From positions 8,474-72,473 of the forward strand of contig NZ_JAFFPR010000048.1 of assembly GCF_016918735.1 (NCBI RefSeq): 64,000 nt of DNA, read 5' to 3'. The notes under the pieces are model-generated. The model ran no database searches. It saw only the letters and a program-made list of their open reading frames with translations, and was not told where the DNA came from. This document shows, piece after piece, positions 63,951 to 64,000 of the stretch (within the stretch, counting starts at the first letter, position 1; each line of letters begins with the position of its first letter). The translations under genes and the position numbers were made by a program. This DNA comes from Leptospira abararensis (GTDB lineage Bacteria; Spirochaetota; Leptospiria; Leptospirales; Leptospiraceae).

Positions 63951-64000
63951 AAAACAAACAATGCTTCAATCTATACATACACGTTAACACGTGTATATTG
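63951..64000 (-). repeat. Direct repeat, right copy (adjacent to expected 23S gene)
   Basis: AAACAAACAATGCTTCAATC through ACACGTTAACAC matches the left copy at 52261-52310 before diverging at a few bases (CGTGTATATTG versus CATGCAAATTG). By comparison with the left copy, a minus-strand 23S 3' end would begin within a few bases beyond the window. Confidence 0.7.

Noticed and set aside
63784..63990. 68-aa minus-strand open frame
   Set aside because: It runs through the hairpin-rich insertion and the rRNA trailer; composition (Arg/Ser/Cys-rich) follows the repeat and there is no ribosome site.
1..64000. tRNA genes, transposases, prophage genes
   Set aside because: No tRNA-like GGTTCGA arms with a cloverleaf context, no DDE or serine/tyrosine recombinase, and no phage structural genes were seen by eye.

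Overview
The window looks like chromosome of a spirochaete, most likely Leptospira and probably a saprophytic or environmental lineage. The DNA is AT-rich and genes are densely packed in short operons on both strands. There are many small unrecognised lipoproteins with spirochaete-type lipoboxes ending in Cys, signalling proteins typical of the genus (7TMR-DISM hybrid kinase, HisKA_2 kinase, MCP), and rRNA sequence outside a normal rrn operon. The genus is an inference from style, not from a marker-gene search.

Region 1 (1-8124) is a molybdenum-cofactor and molybdoenzyme cluster. It holds the 3' end of moeA, a narK-type nitrate/nitrite porter behind a good sigma-54 (-24/-12) promoter match, a 718-aa Mo-bis-MGD oxidoreductase, a convergent MoeB/ThiF-rhodanese fusion, and a moaA-moaD-moaE-mobA-HAD operon. 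Together these make and load the cofactor for the oxidoreductase.

Region 2 (8125-35553) is a patchwork of short modules. Several pair a regulator with a visible palindromic operator: tolC-RND-tetR, a MarR gene with an NTF2-like secreted protein, a MarR gene with a thiolase, an SQR-like flavoprotein with a small protein, membrane protein and ArsR, and a TetR gene divergent from a lipoprotein hydrolase. Others are a HisKA_2 kinase with a stand-alone copy of its sensor module, rnk, tag, an M14 peptidase, an acyltransferase and a STAS-MCP pair.

Region 3 (35554-52202) holds decayed signalling-gene fragments, arsM, a metzincin-like lipoprotease, an AraC regulator with an acyl-CoA ligase, an RRM RNA-binding protein, a siderophore-interacting-type flavoprotein and a large 7TMR-DISM hybrid histidine kinase.

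Region 4 (52203-64000) is the accessory part. It is bounded by two direct copies of what appears to be the trailer of a 23S rRNA gene. The left copy still carries about 150 bp of 23S 3' end. The right copy runs off the window end, where an intact minus-strand 23S gene would be expected. Between them, all on the minus strand, are hsdR, fic, hsdS, a GxxExxY gene, hsdM, a 99-aa protein with a zeta-like kinase (candidate toxin-antitoxin pair) and rhlE. Four complete hairpins and one half copy of a family with CCACGGAA-type arms sit around the GxxExxY and hsdS genes.

A second repeat family, with ends GCGTTAGGGAT and GCCCGGCC, occurs three times (21.8, 27.9 and 54.3 kb). I found no CRISPR array, tRNA, transposase or prophage.
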